Assembly (NCBI GenBank): GCA_003439945.1
Contig: QVRM01002812.1
Location: 62,001-126,000, forward strand
Source of the DNA: Dermanyssus gallinae
Lineage: Eukaryota; Arthropoda; Arachnida; Mesostigmata; Dermanyssidae
Reading direction: 5' to 3'
DNA: 64,000 nt
Shown here: positions 34,701 through 46,565 of the stretch, one piece after another
Position numbering within the stretch: the stretch's first letter is position 1
How the letters are laid out: the number at the start of each line of letters is the position of its first letter
Notes under the pieces: generated by a model
What the model was told of the DNA's origin: nothing
Databases searched by the model: none
The model's input: only the letters and a program-made list of their open reading frames with translations
Position numbers and translations under genes: made by a program

Positions 34701-34985
34701 GTGTAGCTGTATATGAATGTATACAATTGCACATTTTGTTATAACTCATGTTATGTAAAGTTTCTCGAGATCGTTTTCGTATATATTGCGCGATCTCTGC
34801 AAAATAAGTACTGCTAACCTCAGATCTGGCTGCGCAGGCGGCCAATGCATCAAACGCTGATAGTCAAATTCAGATCATGTGAGCTAAGTAGGATCCTTTT
34901 TTGGGGAGCAGCAGGAAAAACTGCCAACACTGTAAACTAAACACTGTAGAAACACACGGACACAATACCTCATAAGAAAGAAGGA

Positions 34986-35009
34986 ATATATATATATATA
35001 TATATATAA
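34986..35009. repeat. (TA)n microsatellite
   Basis: 24 bases of TA. Confidence 0.95.
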
Positions 35010-35039
35010 TACTCCAAAGATTCACTCCAGCTACATGTC

Positions 35040-36420
35040 AACTGAATCGTATTTCTCTGCGTACCCTAAACAAGTTCCGGATCGCACGGTTCAACTCGGT
35101 GACGTTTGTCTTCGTCTCACGTCTCTGCAACACCGAGGCAAAACTTTCGTCGAATGAAACAAAACTTGGCGGTAAACTCACCGTTAAGTGTGCCGCAGGG
35201 AAGCCCAGGTTCCGCTGCCACAACGCTGCACCTCGTCGTCGAGTCGTGGACCGGTGGCCGAAGATCGAAGACGACGTATCGTAATAGCCGCCGTGCACTC
35301 CGTGTGAGATCTCGAGGCGATGAGGCGGCGAGCTGATCGGTCGGCTTAACCGGCAGCGGCAGGTTCTCCGGCGACACCCACTGGTCTTCTGGATGTCCCA
35401 CGACTTCTGCAACGCAGTTTTGACTCGTCGGCACTGTCCTGTTGGTGGTCGCGCTGCTGGTTGCTGCTCGTCGTTGGTGTGGTGGCCTTGTATGCTCTCC
35501 GCGTTCTCTCTCTCGTTCGTGGCTCGCTATGTCTGCAGCATCCGGCTGACGGAGGCGAATCGGCGAATTGTCACTGCGCGTCCGTGAGCGTGCTTGCGTG
35601 CTGTCTCGGTGCGCGCGGGGGTTGTCGGTTGGGTTGGACTGTGAACACGGTAGCTGCTGTGACTGTGTGGACTGCTTTAATAGCCGTAAGCCGTTTATCG
35701 GACAATTTTTTGGACGCCTTACTTTACTGCCGTTGTTGTTGCTGCTACTGCTGTTGCTGCTGCTTCTGGTTCTACTGCTTCTACTACTGCTGCGTCTGCT
35801 GGTCCTTCGTCGTTCACGTTACGGCTGCTTCTGTTGTTGCTGCTGTTGCTACTGCTGCTGCGGAACGGAGCTGTGGACCGAAATGCGGCCCGGCGCGCTC
35901 CCGCCTCGATTCTTCAGGACGTCCTGGCACCGCCTTCCGTGACGTCATACAGCTGTCGGGCCAATCAGGACCATTGTGGCGCCCTGCATGGCCACCCGCC
36001 GTGGTGACGGCGGCAGCGGCGGCGGCGGCGGCCGCGCTGGTGGCAGCGACTGCGGCGCCGCTAACGCAGCTACGAGACTCCGCCAGCGGCATGGGTCCTG
36101 TGCAGCGCCCCCCTCCCAGGCCGCCTGATGATGGGGTTTGTTGAGGGGAACAAGACGGGGGTGGCGATGGTGGCGTTTCGGCCTACTAGCCGGCCTGCCG
36201 GCCGGCGTCCGTGCGTCTTTCGAGCGCACTACGTATTTCGGCACGACGAGGGGTAGTTGGGTTGTTGGCTGGCTCATCATACATGGCTTGTTTAGTCGTC
36301 GCCGTCGTCGTCGCCGTCATCGTCGTCGTCATCATCTCACTGTCCGGACTGTACAGCCTATGTCTGCAGAGCTCTGCGGGATTTAGAGATGAGAGAAAAA
36401 TAGGCATGGTATACATAAAA
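35040..36420. other. GC-rich, CpG-bearing segment; best candidate for host promoter or exon DNA
   Basis: About 1.4 kb of high-GC DNA containing CTG/TTG triplets (35730-35860), GGC triplets (36008-36035) and GTC triplets (36296-36335). Several frames exceed 100 codons on both strands (35461-36144 plus, 227 codons), but their products are dominated by Cys/Leu/Val or Ala runs from the triplets. I recognise no domain. Context suggests gene-proximal DNA, but this is inference from composition. Confidence 0.3.
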
Positions 36421-37103
36421 TAATTCATATACGTAGGGATAAAGAGGTACCAATGAGAGAGCGAGAGAGAGAAAGCAGGAAGGAGATACATTGAGAGAGA
36501 GAGAGATAATAGTGAGGAATAGAGATTGAGAAAAGGGGCACGTATTAAGGGGAGTAAATCAGGGCAGTTGCTTAGGCGATGTCACGGTGCTGAGCTCTTG
36601 GACAGCGTCATGCGACGCAGATGGTAATCGCACCGTGCGCCGATATTCAGTGCCGGTGGTGGCGGCGGCAGCGGCTTCGGGGTAACGTGCGTGCCAAATA
36701 CCACTCCCCCCCCCCCCACCGTCGATAATGACATCTGGGGAGAAACGACGCGAGAGAGAGAAAGAGGCGATTGTAAACGGCTCATTCAAGCCACGTGGCG
36801 CGCCATGTTCCGGCTGGCTGAAAATAACAACAGGCGGCACAAACAATCCGACGAAAAACTCACATTACCTCACCCGCCCAACGTAGACTTTAATTTCTAA
36901 TAATCGGTGTTATCATCAACATCATCATCATCTTCATCATAAAAAAAACAGCAGCATTGTTAGCGTCATTTTAACTAGTGGGCCTAAGTGTTATTTACAA
37001 TTGCCGTTTCGTTAGAATATGTCTGTACATATGTAACCTAGAGAACTTTTGGGTTCTTGGAGTGAAATAGTTAAATCAAATCCACTGGCGGATAGCGTCG
37101 TCG
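36421..37103. other. GA-rich and mixed DNA, no gene recognised
   Basis: GA tracts at 36454-36510, a poly-C run near 36707-36717 and CATCAT triplets at 36917-36940. Confidence 0.5.
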
Positions 37104-37465
37104 TTATTGAGGCGTGGGCAGAACAATCGAATCAATTTTCCCGCCGCGGGAGAAAATGGCAAGCACAAACGGGTTGATGCCATGAGAGCCCTGCCATAAA
37201 ACTGGCTGCGTACTGTGTACTTTTGTACAGATTACAGCTAGTACATAGGAGTGTTTCGAAGAGCTTTGATTGACCATTATGGATGAAGCCCAGTCCTTGT
37301 GGAATGTATACGGATGGTACAGACATTTTTGAACTGAACATTTTAATTTGTACAACGAAGTCGCCCGTAAAGGTCGTAACGTCCCAAATATACGAACGAC
37401 GAAAACGTGTCTGTGTAAAGTCTGCAATTAAACTCAAACATAACTTTGGAAAAAGTTATGTTTAA
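37104..37465. other. open on both strands; hairpin with GGAA loop at its right end
   Basis: Frames stay open on both strands for about 300 bases without a convincing family match. AAACATAACTTT (37436-37447) and its exact complement (37452-37463) form a 12-bp stem around GGAA. Confidence 0.45.
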
Positions 37466-40457
37466 AAACTTTGAGAGACTTTCCTTAACGCATCTGAAGT
37501 CACATTGGTGAAGCGCCCAGCTTATTCATAGACACTTTGCACGATGCGATCTTTTCCTCTTGCCATCGTAGAGCTAGGATATATGGAAAACGTGTATGGA
37601 GGTGTGCTTGGATGCATTGATCCACCGCCCCCAAAACGCATTTTACAATGTGCGCTAGTGAACGCTCAATTTCAGGTCTTCTAGCACACCGGGTAAGCGA
37701 TGGTGCTAATCATTAGACACACATACCTAGCAGTAATTAAGTAACGTGTTCGTATTAGAGGCTTGCCTGGATGTCGTATAGCCACGTTTTCAACTTTGCA
37801 TTTCGTTACACTGAGCATGCGGAAATAAACCTCTGCAATCATAAGTGTTATCGACGAGGAATGAGGCGCTCTTCTGAGGATTCGTTTACGACTGATAAGA
37901 ATGCATCTACAAGCAGCACTCTGCGTATGAAAACACAACTTTAAAATCGTCAAGATTCAATTACACGTCACAAACATCCCTAGCGTCGTCACGCCCAGAT
38001 GAACGTGGGCTAAATGCCTACGGCGATGGTAGCAACGTATCGGTGTACAAGTGAACACCTGTTTGAGAGTGCGCCTCCCTATACGCTCGGGACCCAAAGT
38101 ACTACAGACCTGACCTCCTTGTATTACGTCCCTTTAGTGTTCCAGTTTGGCTCCCTCGCAGAATCACTGCTTAAGGAAGATATGCGGTCAGATATTGAAA
38201 ACGAGACAACCAAAGCAGATTTTGCAATCAGAGGCGTACTGGATCCGGGCTCCCAAGAGGAAAGTCACAATGTATATATAGACATATATATATATGTGTG
38301 TGCTAGACAAAAGCATAAACAGGACATCGGTTAGATATGTTCTAGAAGCCCTCAAACGGCCAAGATATCGCGTCGTTCATTTAACAGTACAAGGTCCCTT
38401 TAGCTCTCTTTAGGTCTTTTAGGGCTCAAAACCGTCGCTTCAGCTCGGCACCATACTAGAATCCTATTTTCTACTGCATGACTTGATCGCTTAAGATGGG
38501 TGCCCCGCTAAGAGAGTCATTCTTATGTGGAGAGGCCGTGGATTCTAATGGCGCATACCTCACTGAGTTCTCCTAAATGCCTCGGTAGACTGTCCAGACA
38601 CCCGGAACTCAACAATATGAGCAAAGAAGTCACGATTCCATTATTGGCATATGGAAAATGCTTAGCGTTGGACAGGGCGGTCTTTCACGCGGCGGCGACG
38701 CCCCATTTGAATCACACCTCAGTTGAACCAGAGTGAGTAGCAGAACATGGGAAAACCCTGAAAAATAATAATAGTTTGAACCGGCTTGAATATACATATT
38801 CCAACGAAGACCTTGGAACCATTAGTAAGCGAGCCGACTTGTTCCTCAAGATTGTTGCTAAACGCATTTAAAAGATCACAGAAGATTGACGCGAGGCACA
38901 GTTTTTGAGGCAGGTTCTGGTTTTGACTATCTGTAGGGAAAACGCGGATTCCATAGAAGGCACCATGAACTTAGCTATAACAATAAAGGTCAACAACAAA
39001 TATTCACATCTTTTAATTGTACGAAGTGAACAAGAATGCTGATAAATAACAACAATACTAACAATAAAAGACATTATTATTATTATTATTATTATTCATC
39101 GTTGTGTTCTTGAGTGCTTATTTTTGCCTTTGTCACGTGTTATCTGTTCACTAAAGCCCGCTCTTTTTTAGGCGTATAGAAAACTAAAGTGGTATATTTA
39201 GATTATTAATCTACATGCTTAGATTAACTAATGCGGCGATGAATAAATTGATTACAAATGCCGGCAGCGTGATTGTCCGATAGGCTCGCTATGAATTAAG
39301 TAAGTCGAACTTCAGAAAGCAGTCCGCGATGTCAGGCCATTAGTCGCCGGCCATATAGGTTAAAACAACTTTCTTAATTTCATTCTAACACTATAGACTA
39401 TGCAAGCTCTTATATGACATATACCAAGGATTTAACTGATTGTAAATCTAGTCGTATCTAAACTACTACAATAAACTTTATGCGAATTGAAACATGCGGA
39501 GTTTGCACAAAGCCAACAGAAAAGTTATGCAAATACAGAGCTGCAGAGAGAGAGAGAGAGTGGCAGCAGTATCGGGAAAAATAGCATATGTTTCACGAAA
39601 GTCCAAATAGTATTATGTTTTGTTTATACCGTAGTACTTAAGTTAGAAACGTCAACACTTTTGTCAGCGATTTGTACGGCAGTCTTGCCTTGAACTGCCA
39701 TACTCAGAAGCTTATTTATTTGAAGCAAAGTGGGTTACTGCGGCGAAATTAAGTAAATATCAGAACAGAATAGAGTGAGCAACGCTATCGTTCCTAGGAC
39801 ATTCGAAAACCTAACCAGATCGTTCAAGTTAAGCGCAATTTTTCTCTCCGCTGACCAAACTTTGCAGAATCGTCGTATAAATGATACTTGATAATAAACG
39901 CAATTGCATGTGGGGGCATCATGTAATTCGAGGCTTTCCTGCGAAACAACCGAGGACTCAAAACGACGATATGACCTTTTCTCCCTCCACACTCATCTCT
40001 CCAGTGGCCGTTCAAAGTTCGCACTTTAGAGATCTCGCTTCGAAACTTGGACTCGTACAGACAGCCGTACGCGGACCGAGCCCATGAGGCTGGTTCATGC
40101 GTACGCATCAATTGTTGTTAGCACCGAGGTCAGCGCACACGCTTATGCACCAGTGCGCGTTTGATATAGGGTGCCAAGAGGAAACATCCATAGCACGCAT
40201 CAGAGAATGCGTAGGTGCCGAGGCGTTTCAAGCGGATGAGCGTCGCTGTGGTGGATACAGCTGGGTAAGTTCCGACACAATTCGGGGTCATGACCGAGAC
40301 AGCAGGTACAACATATACAGCAGCGGATTGACAGAAATATTGCCTGGTATCCAAGCCGCGCACCGGTGGTAGACGATCCATGGCGATACGGTGTTGTAGT
40401 TGCAAGATTAAAGAAGAGAAATACTTCACGATATTTTTAATTCTTAGGATAATTAAT

Positions 40458-40458
<1 letters not shown>
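37466..40458. other. no gene recognised
   Basis: Three kilobases of ordinary DNA with one (ATT)8 run (39073-39096) and a GA run (39545-39560). The 40097-40372 frame contains a donor-like GGTAAGTT at 40263-40270 but no recognisable protein. Confidence 0.5.

Positions 40459-40519
<61 letters not shown>
40459..40519. repeat. (TAA)n microsatellite
   Basis: About 20 uninterrupted TAA triplets. Confidence 0.97.
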
Positions 40520-40702
40520 TCTGAGGATACCTCCCAGACACAACAAAAAATTGTGACAGAGTTGTTTTGACGGCGAGTCCACTCTCATTGTTGTTGAAAA
40601 CAGCGCGGTCTATACATGAATGAGGAACGTGAGAGCAATTATTGACAGCTACGGAACTTTGAAATGAGAAAACAGTCTGTCGACGCAAAAACATGCATGT
40701 AC

Positions 40703-40704
<2 letters not shown>

Positions 40705-40745
<41 letters not shown>
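40705..40745. repeat. (TA)n microsatellite
   Basis: 41 bases of TA. Confidence 0.95.
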
Positions 40746-40748
<3 letters not shown>

Positions 40749-41259
40749 CTAAGCGTTTGTTAAGTGTTTAAGCCGAATTGTATGTGAGACTGATAGAAGA
40801 AGAGCAGCTCGTACAGGCTCTGGCGCAATGCAAAGCGTGTCATGTTTCCATAAGTTTCGTGTTGTTTGTGTCGTGTTTGGTTGAACCGAGTGGATCATTC
40901 GATAATCAACGCACTTTTCACTCACTAGATGACTTGTTGTTGTGTTCAAACGGATCAATAATCGAAACACCGCCGGGCGAATTATGCTGAGCTCTAAAGA
41001 GGCTACGTCGAGAAATAAAAACGAAACATTTCATTGCCGTTTGATCATTTATTTTGGCTTTCAACTCGAAATATAGAATTCACACATATTAAAATTCGAC
41101 TGGCCCAAATATTAATATGCTTTATTAACCACTGGTTGGTTCATATTTTGGTACTACGCATTAATGTTATCGGCATCATCATATTTAACTTAGCTGCATT
41201 GCCTTAACATCTTAATTCTGAAGAGTTGCAAATCTTAGCTTACCTGGGATGCACCTGGG

Positions 41260-42070
41260 TTGCAACCACGGTCACCTGGACAAAGTCTTACTTATCTGGT
41301 CGGAAGCAGATTTTTATGGTTTAGCTTGATCCACGCGACAGCAAGCGTCTAGTACGAATCAAAACTAAGATTCATTAGTCCACAATTGCATTTGCAGATA
41401 ACACCACGTTATTGTTTGCTGTAAACTGCCTGACGTACACCAGGCGCCGTTTTAAATGTAGAAAAAATAATTAGTATCTTCTACAGTTTGGTCTGGTTGT
41501 TAATTCAAATAAAACCAAACTTGTTTCTCTCCAACGAGATTACTGGCTATGCCCGACAAGCGTCGACTTCTCATAAAGGAAGTCGTCTTTTCATAAACCA
41601 ACAGTAACTGCTGGGAGAAAAGATGAAGTCGCAGTCCCATCTAGCTTATATCTGCCCTGAATGTTGCGGCGTAGTCTCTACGCTCGTAGTTTAAAGTTGA
41701 TTGTTGTTCCCACGGGAGGCCTAGTTCAAGTCCTAGTATAAAAACCTGCTCCTACCTGTCCTATGCGGCGGTATGTTTATCTGGGTCTTAGGATTTAACG
41801 GGATCATGCACAGAGCTAAAATATTACAGAATGACGCACTTAGAGCTATTTTTACAAAAATACGTGGGCATTCAGACGTGGGCATTCCGTATGTCCTATT
41901 GCCTATCGACAGAACCTAAAGCCTGCGAGTGTGCTACGTTAGATTGCAGGATTTCCCGGGAGTACCTACAGAGATGGCGTTTCCACTTGTCCTTATCATG
42001 GGCATATCGTCAAGGCACGCCACGACCTTTGAAGTGTCTCCTGTGTCGCGTGCATGCCTGGTAGACATGC
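41260..42070 (+). mobile_element. non-LTR retrotransposon relic (CR1/jockey-like reverse transcriptase)
   Basis: WTKSYLSGRKQ near 41277-41310 is the reverse transcriptase motif upstream of the palm. AFADNTTLLFAV at about 41388-41423 is the catalytic box, with the second Asp replaced by Asn, as in the 9.9 kb relic. GLVVNSNKTKL (about 41492-41524) is the motif after it, and LQNDALRAIFTKIRG (41824-41868) is typical of the C-terminal part. The VPQGS block that should lie between the first two motifs is missing, so there is an internal deletion. In-frame stops lie near 41472 and 41575. It is a different family from the 16 and 63.4 kb LINEs. Confidence 0.8.
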
Positions 42071-42296
42071 ATTTGCGTGATGCCGGCTAGTAATCTGGTC
42101 AGCCATGCCAAAAAAGATACGATGTCTCGCCAGTGTGCATTGCTTTGTACGCGAAAAAAGTGTATTTTGAATTTTTTGCCGGTGTGTTCGGAGAAGGGAG
42201 TTTTTTGTACTGACTCATTGAGCTAGGTATTAAGGTGAAGTCCGTTCGGATTTTTCACCCATTGATGAAGACACATGTCGTTACAACGGAAAGCTT

Positions 42297-42905
42297 TTAT
42301 TGAGTGTTGTATTGCCCATTTTATTTAATCGCCTTAGTCCAACGTTCAGGCAAACTCATGATTTCATCCCTCCAGAAGCTGGCGTTCTGGCTTCTAACGT
42401 AATGGCCTATATATGGTTAAAACCATCCAAAAAACCGAGTTACTTTCCATTAAGGGAATTTTGAACAGGCCGAAACACATGGTAATCCGATGGAGCAAGG
42501 TCGGGACTATACGCAGGATGGGACAAACTATCTTACCCAAATTCCACAATCGTCTTGATGGTGAGCAATGATGTGTGCGGTCTTGCATTGTCGTGTTGAA
42601 ATGTCACTTCTCGTCTGTTCGCCAATTTCCGCCGCTTCTGGGCGATTGCCCTTTTCAAATGACCCAGTCGTAGACAGTATTTTTTCTTATTGACCTTTTG
42701 TTTGGCTGTTACAGCTCATAACGTCTCGGTCGTTAACGTCGAAAACGCCGTTCCTGAAAAGGACAAACCACTTTTGAACTGTCCTATCTGTTACTGCCTC
42801 TCCGCCATACACTTAACTTATCTTAGTTACGACTTGGGTTGCATTCTTTCCTTTGCGGAAATAAAATAGCATTAAATGCCGAAAATGCACATTGCACTCT
42901 GCCAT
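42297..42905 (-). mobile_element. mariner (DD34D) transposase pseudogene, internally deleted
   Basis: On the minus strand an ATG at 42903-42905 opens MAECNVHFRHLMLFYFRKGK, the usual mariner N-terminus. YGGEAVTDRTVQKWF follows, the helix-turn-helix. After NGVFDVNDRD it jumps to LKRAIAQKRRKLANRREV and FQHDNARPHTS (42566-42601 region), then SPDLAPSDYHVF. The last two catalytic Asp residues are present with exactly 34 residues between them. The stretch holding the first catalytic Asp is absent. In-frame stops occur at codon 31 (42813-42815) and at the Trp position before DSLSHP. The frame ends NGQYNTQ at 42297. About 200 codons remain, against roughly 345 in intact mariners. Terminal inverted repeats were not found. 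Confidence 0.92.
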
Positions 42906-45190
42906 CTTCACTCGAGCATTACAGTTTGCGTAGGTCAGATATTCAAACGAATTCCACGGTATAATTCAACGCAGGTCTGCTCTTACCTTGTAAACAAACC
43001 ACCTTCTCCTAACAGTTTCCATGTTCCCCCGGGGCTGTGCAGTACGGCGCATGTAATTTCCGACCGTACTTATGGATCAACCCTATATAAATGTTTTGAG
43101 TGCCAACACTATATTGCTCACTGCTCATTATGCACTATGTACTTAGTGCATTCGTATCTGTGGTCATTATTTGTGAAGTATGTATGCGTGACATTTCGGC
43201 CAATGTATAGGGCAGAAGCGGGCTGACACATGTACTACTGTGATTAATTCAAAGCAACAGGCAATTTATTGATTGTTTAGAAGCGCATTCTATCGTGATT
43301 CCACAATAAGTATACCTGACTTTTATACATTTAAATTCAATTATTTTTTTTTTTAATTTAATGAGCACTAAGCGTGCTTTACTTAACCGTTTCCGTTTCC
43401 CGTTCCGTCAATAGGCCACGTTGTTGCACTTTGTTTAATGTGACTTGTGGAACACCATAACTATTTCAGCCAGCTTTTCCCACTAAAATAGGTATTCGTT
43501 GAGCGCATCTGCCCTCAGGAGGTTGTTCGTTCTCCTAGCCGATGGTACGATGAAACATTAATACTTTTTGCCAGTATGTTCGTTTTAATGCCGCTAAGAG
43601 CTCTAAGGTTCTTCTTACTTTGCGAAGTCCAAATGGCTTGTATTGCAATTACGGCCGTCAATGATCGCATTGCTCTTCATGCTCGGGCAAAATCCCTGTC
43701 GGAGCGTAGAGAGCAATGCCACAAGAGCCCCGTTTTTCTTCTGCAGAGTATACGGACTACATTTCCGTGGTTTGTCGAACAGGCTGAGGCCGAGTGCTAG
43801 ATGGAAATGATAGGAATGCTTTAACAGCAGCTGCCGCCTATAACGCCCACCTTACTTGCCACTGATCAGCTGTCAACGGAAACGGACACTGTTGAAGATC
43901 ATAAATATCTGGTTGAGCAGATCTTTGGCGGAAAGCTACAAATGTCACCTACACATGTACAGAGAGCGAGGAGGAGTTGAAGACACAATCGGCAGAGGAA
44001 TTGCTTCGTTGAAAACGTCGTGATGTATCGTATGGCCGGACTTAAAAATGGGACCTACCTGTGGCCAATATGCTACTTTTTTTTGCCAATAGCCGACCTT
44101 AGGAAACGTTGTCTGGTTCTGCTACGTGAATCAGATATAGATAAATGCAAAGATTCTCAAGGACGTCACTTTTTCCATAGTGCTCGACATGTATGAGCTC
44201 CACTCGAACGACTTTCAGTAAAAGATTCCGCTTTTTCAGGAGAGTTCAAGTAGTGAGATGATCGGAGCAGGTCTATATTTGTAGGAGAAAGGCCAAGCTG
44301 GCGCCGGCAAGGTCGGCTCAAACTTAACTGACGATCCGGTGGCAGCTGCGTCTTTAGTGCCGTTCTAGTTTGAGCATGATACCGGGTCGAATACAAACAA
44401 ATTCCTTTGGCTGAATTTGGCGGCGTATGAAAGGGTGATTTAAATGCGACCATCATGTCATTCCGCTTGTTCCTGAAGCGGTGACTGGCATGTGGCCCAC
44501 ATTCTGTTGCACGGAACATGTCTTCCTAGCCAAGAGCATATACGACGTGGTGTGTGTCTTATGTGAATGTCATCTTTGATGGCACTGGTGCAACAATGCA
44601 GACAACAGCTCTGCAGGCATTTGGTCCATTAGTCAGAAGGTCAAGCGACAACCGATGAGATTGTGACAAATAGCGCTAAGCCAACTAGAGGGTATCTCCT
44701 TGATTCAATTAGACCGAAATCACCTAATAAGGCAAGGTGCAAACAAGGAACTGAACGGTTTTATAATAAAGAACTATGAGGAACGTATCCTGGACAGTTG
44801 TGAATGGAGTGAAGAAGCACTAAAAATGAGGTATATCTAAATATAAATATACACATATATATATCAAGGCAAGCACTGTCGAGTGTGCAAACGTATTGTA
44901 AACAATTAATAAATCATCACAATATTTTCTATATATATATATATATATAATAAGCGTAATAGTGCATATGTATTAACAAGTGCTAAACAAATAACGCAGA
45001 ACGGCGCAAACGTGAATTAGAATGGTCTTCCACGACAACGACGGCAGCACGCTAGCTGTAAATGATCAATTGTAGCGGCAATCTTAATGACGATGATGAC
45101 AACATTACAAGAGCAGCAGGAACAATAACAACAACAACAACAACAACAATTTGCTCGACAACAACCAACCCGTGACATTTAGACAAAAAT
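42906..45190. other. no gene recognised
   Basis: Ordinary DNA. A small (TA)n run lies at 44932-44949 and a CAA run at 45124-45150. The frames at 42876-43226 and 44166-44519 have no recognised domain, and the first partly lies antisense to the mariner N-terminus. Confidence 0.5.
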
Positions 45191-45960
45191 CGTTTCATCT
45201 TCTCTGGGGTGGGTGACTCAGCTCGGGGGCTTAGAACGCCGTCGCCTCCGCCGGCGTTCTAAGCGTCCGTGGCCTGTCCAATTTGTCGGAGAAGCTTTAT
45301 TCGTTCCATTGGTCCTCCACTTTCATTTGCTTGAGCTCTTTCTAGCCCGGTCGTCGTCGTCGTTTTCGTCGTTTCGTAGCTGTCTGCGCATCCTCCTTCC
45401 CTCTAGCGCCCGACAGCCCGCAGAGCCTACAAATGGATTCAGCCAGCGTTCGCTTCGGCTCACGCTCGGTCTTCCTGCGTTCTCAACGACGACGACGTTC
45501 GAATCTGTTTCGGTTGCGGAACGTCTGCTCTACTCGACGCGACTACGATCTCTCTCTCTCTCGCCCGTCTCCGTATATCCCATAGACCCAAAGACCCACA
45601 CACACAGACACAGGCTCGCCTACGCGCTCGCCGTCACGTTCGACACTACTACTCAAGAATGGCGACGTCACGCCAATCGTGCCCCACTTGTTAATTGGGG
45701 ACAGCAGTAGGGGCAGCAGGAGGGGCGGAGCGGACGCCGGCGCGTTAAATTTGTCGCAAACACTTGCCGAGACACTCCGGTGACGACGCGGCGAATAAGG
45801 CGACTATCGATTAAAACAATAACCACGTGCTTTTTGTCCTTTCTCCGAAGTCTGCTTTCGTTAGTTACTACGACTATAACTACTACCACCACCACCACTG
45901 CTACTAAAGCCTTTCCCACCAGCTACGGTCGGACTCTCGCCGGCGTGGGCGCCTGACTCC
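45191..45960. other. GC-rich segment with hairpin; possible promoter or 5'-UTR DNA
   Basis: CTTAGAACGCC (45230-45240) and GGCGTTCTAAG (45253-45263) form a perfect 11-bp stem with a 12-base loop. GTCGTC, CT and ACCACC runs follow. A plus-strand frame of 165 codons (45213-45710) begins at a non-ATG codon position or in low-complexity sequence and matches no family I know. Confidence 0.35.
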
Positions 45961-46479
45961 CACAGAACTGCATCTTTAAGGCGAGTCACTTCAGAGGGCC
46001 GGAAAAGAGTATTTTGTTTCAGATTTTGCCTAGATAAGACTTTCCATGTGGGTCGAAATGGGTCTCACCCACTTTTTGGCCTATTTCTAGAATTTTCCTC
46101 TTGGCTTTTCCCGAAGTATTTCCCTTTTATGTGGGGTGTTTTTGATGACAATATTTCCCGTTTATGTTGGCTGTTTTTTTTTACGACAAATCCTTGTGAC
46201 AGCATTGTTGAATGACCAAGCACAAATACATACAAGGGCGCGACTAAAGTGTGTCACATTTTTCCACTGCGTCCTGACACCTGATCGAGTTCAAGAAATA
46301 GAGATTTCGTTTAATAATAGCAAGCTAACATAGCCCACGCCGCCATTAGTCGCTGCTACGCTTACTCGTATACTCTATTGCATCTCTTCTGTCTCGTGAT
46401 GAATGAACCGCTGGAAAACGTTCTGCTATGTGACTCGGCTTGTTTTTCCTTATTTAATTTTCTTCCTCTCCTTCCTCTC

Positions 46480-46483
<4 letters not shown>
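45961..46483. other. no gene recognised
   Basis: T-rich, low in structure. TTTCCCGTTTATG and TTTCCCTTTTATG repeat about 30 bases apart near 46120-46165. Confidence 0.5.
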
Positions 46484-46523
<40 letters not shown>

Positions 46524-46528
46524 CATAC

Positions 46529-46562
<34 letters not shown>
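46484..46562. repeat. (TA)n array with an ATACATACATATAA spacer
   Basis: Two TA blocks, about 46484-46519 and 46533-46562. Confidence 0.95.

Positions 46563-46565
<3 letters not shown>

Noticed and set aside
35180..35240. SVPQGSPGS, resembling the reverse transcriptase VPQGS motif
   Set aside because: No other reverse transcriptase motif occurs in that frame within reach.
35099..35284. LGGKLTVKCAAGKPRFR, resembling an immunoglobulin B-C strand
   Set aside because: The frame begins at GTG, the expected Trp and second Cys are absent, the spacing is one residue short, and no flanking Ig sequence is present.
35461..36144. 227-codon plus-strand frame, longest in the window apart from the 14.8-15.5 kb one
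   Set aside because: Cys/Leu/Val and Ala runs come from CTG and GGC triplets, and overlapping frames are equally open. No domain is visible.
37104..37437. Minus-strand frame with GSHGINPFVLAIFSRGGKID, vaguely like a Tc1 transposase segment
   Set aside because: No catalytic motif, and the similarity is too weak to tell from chance.
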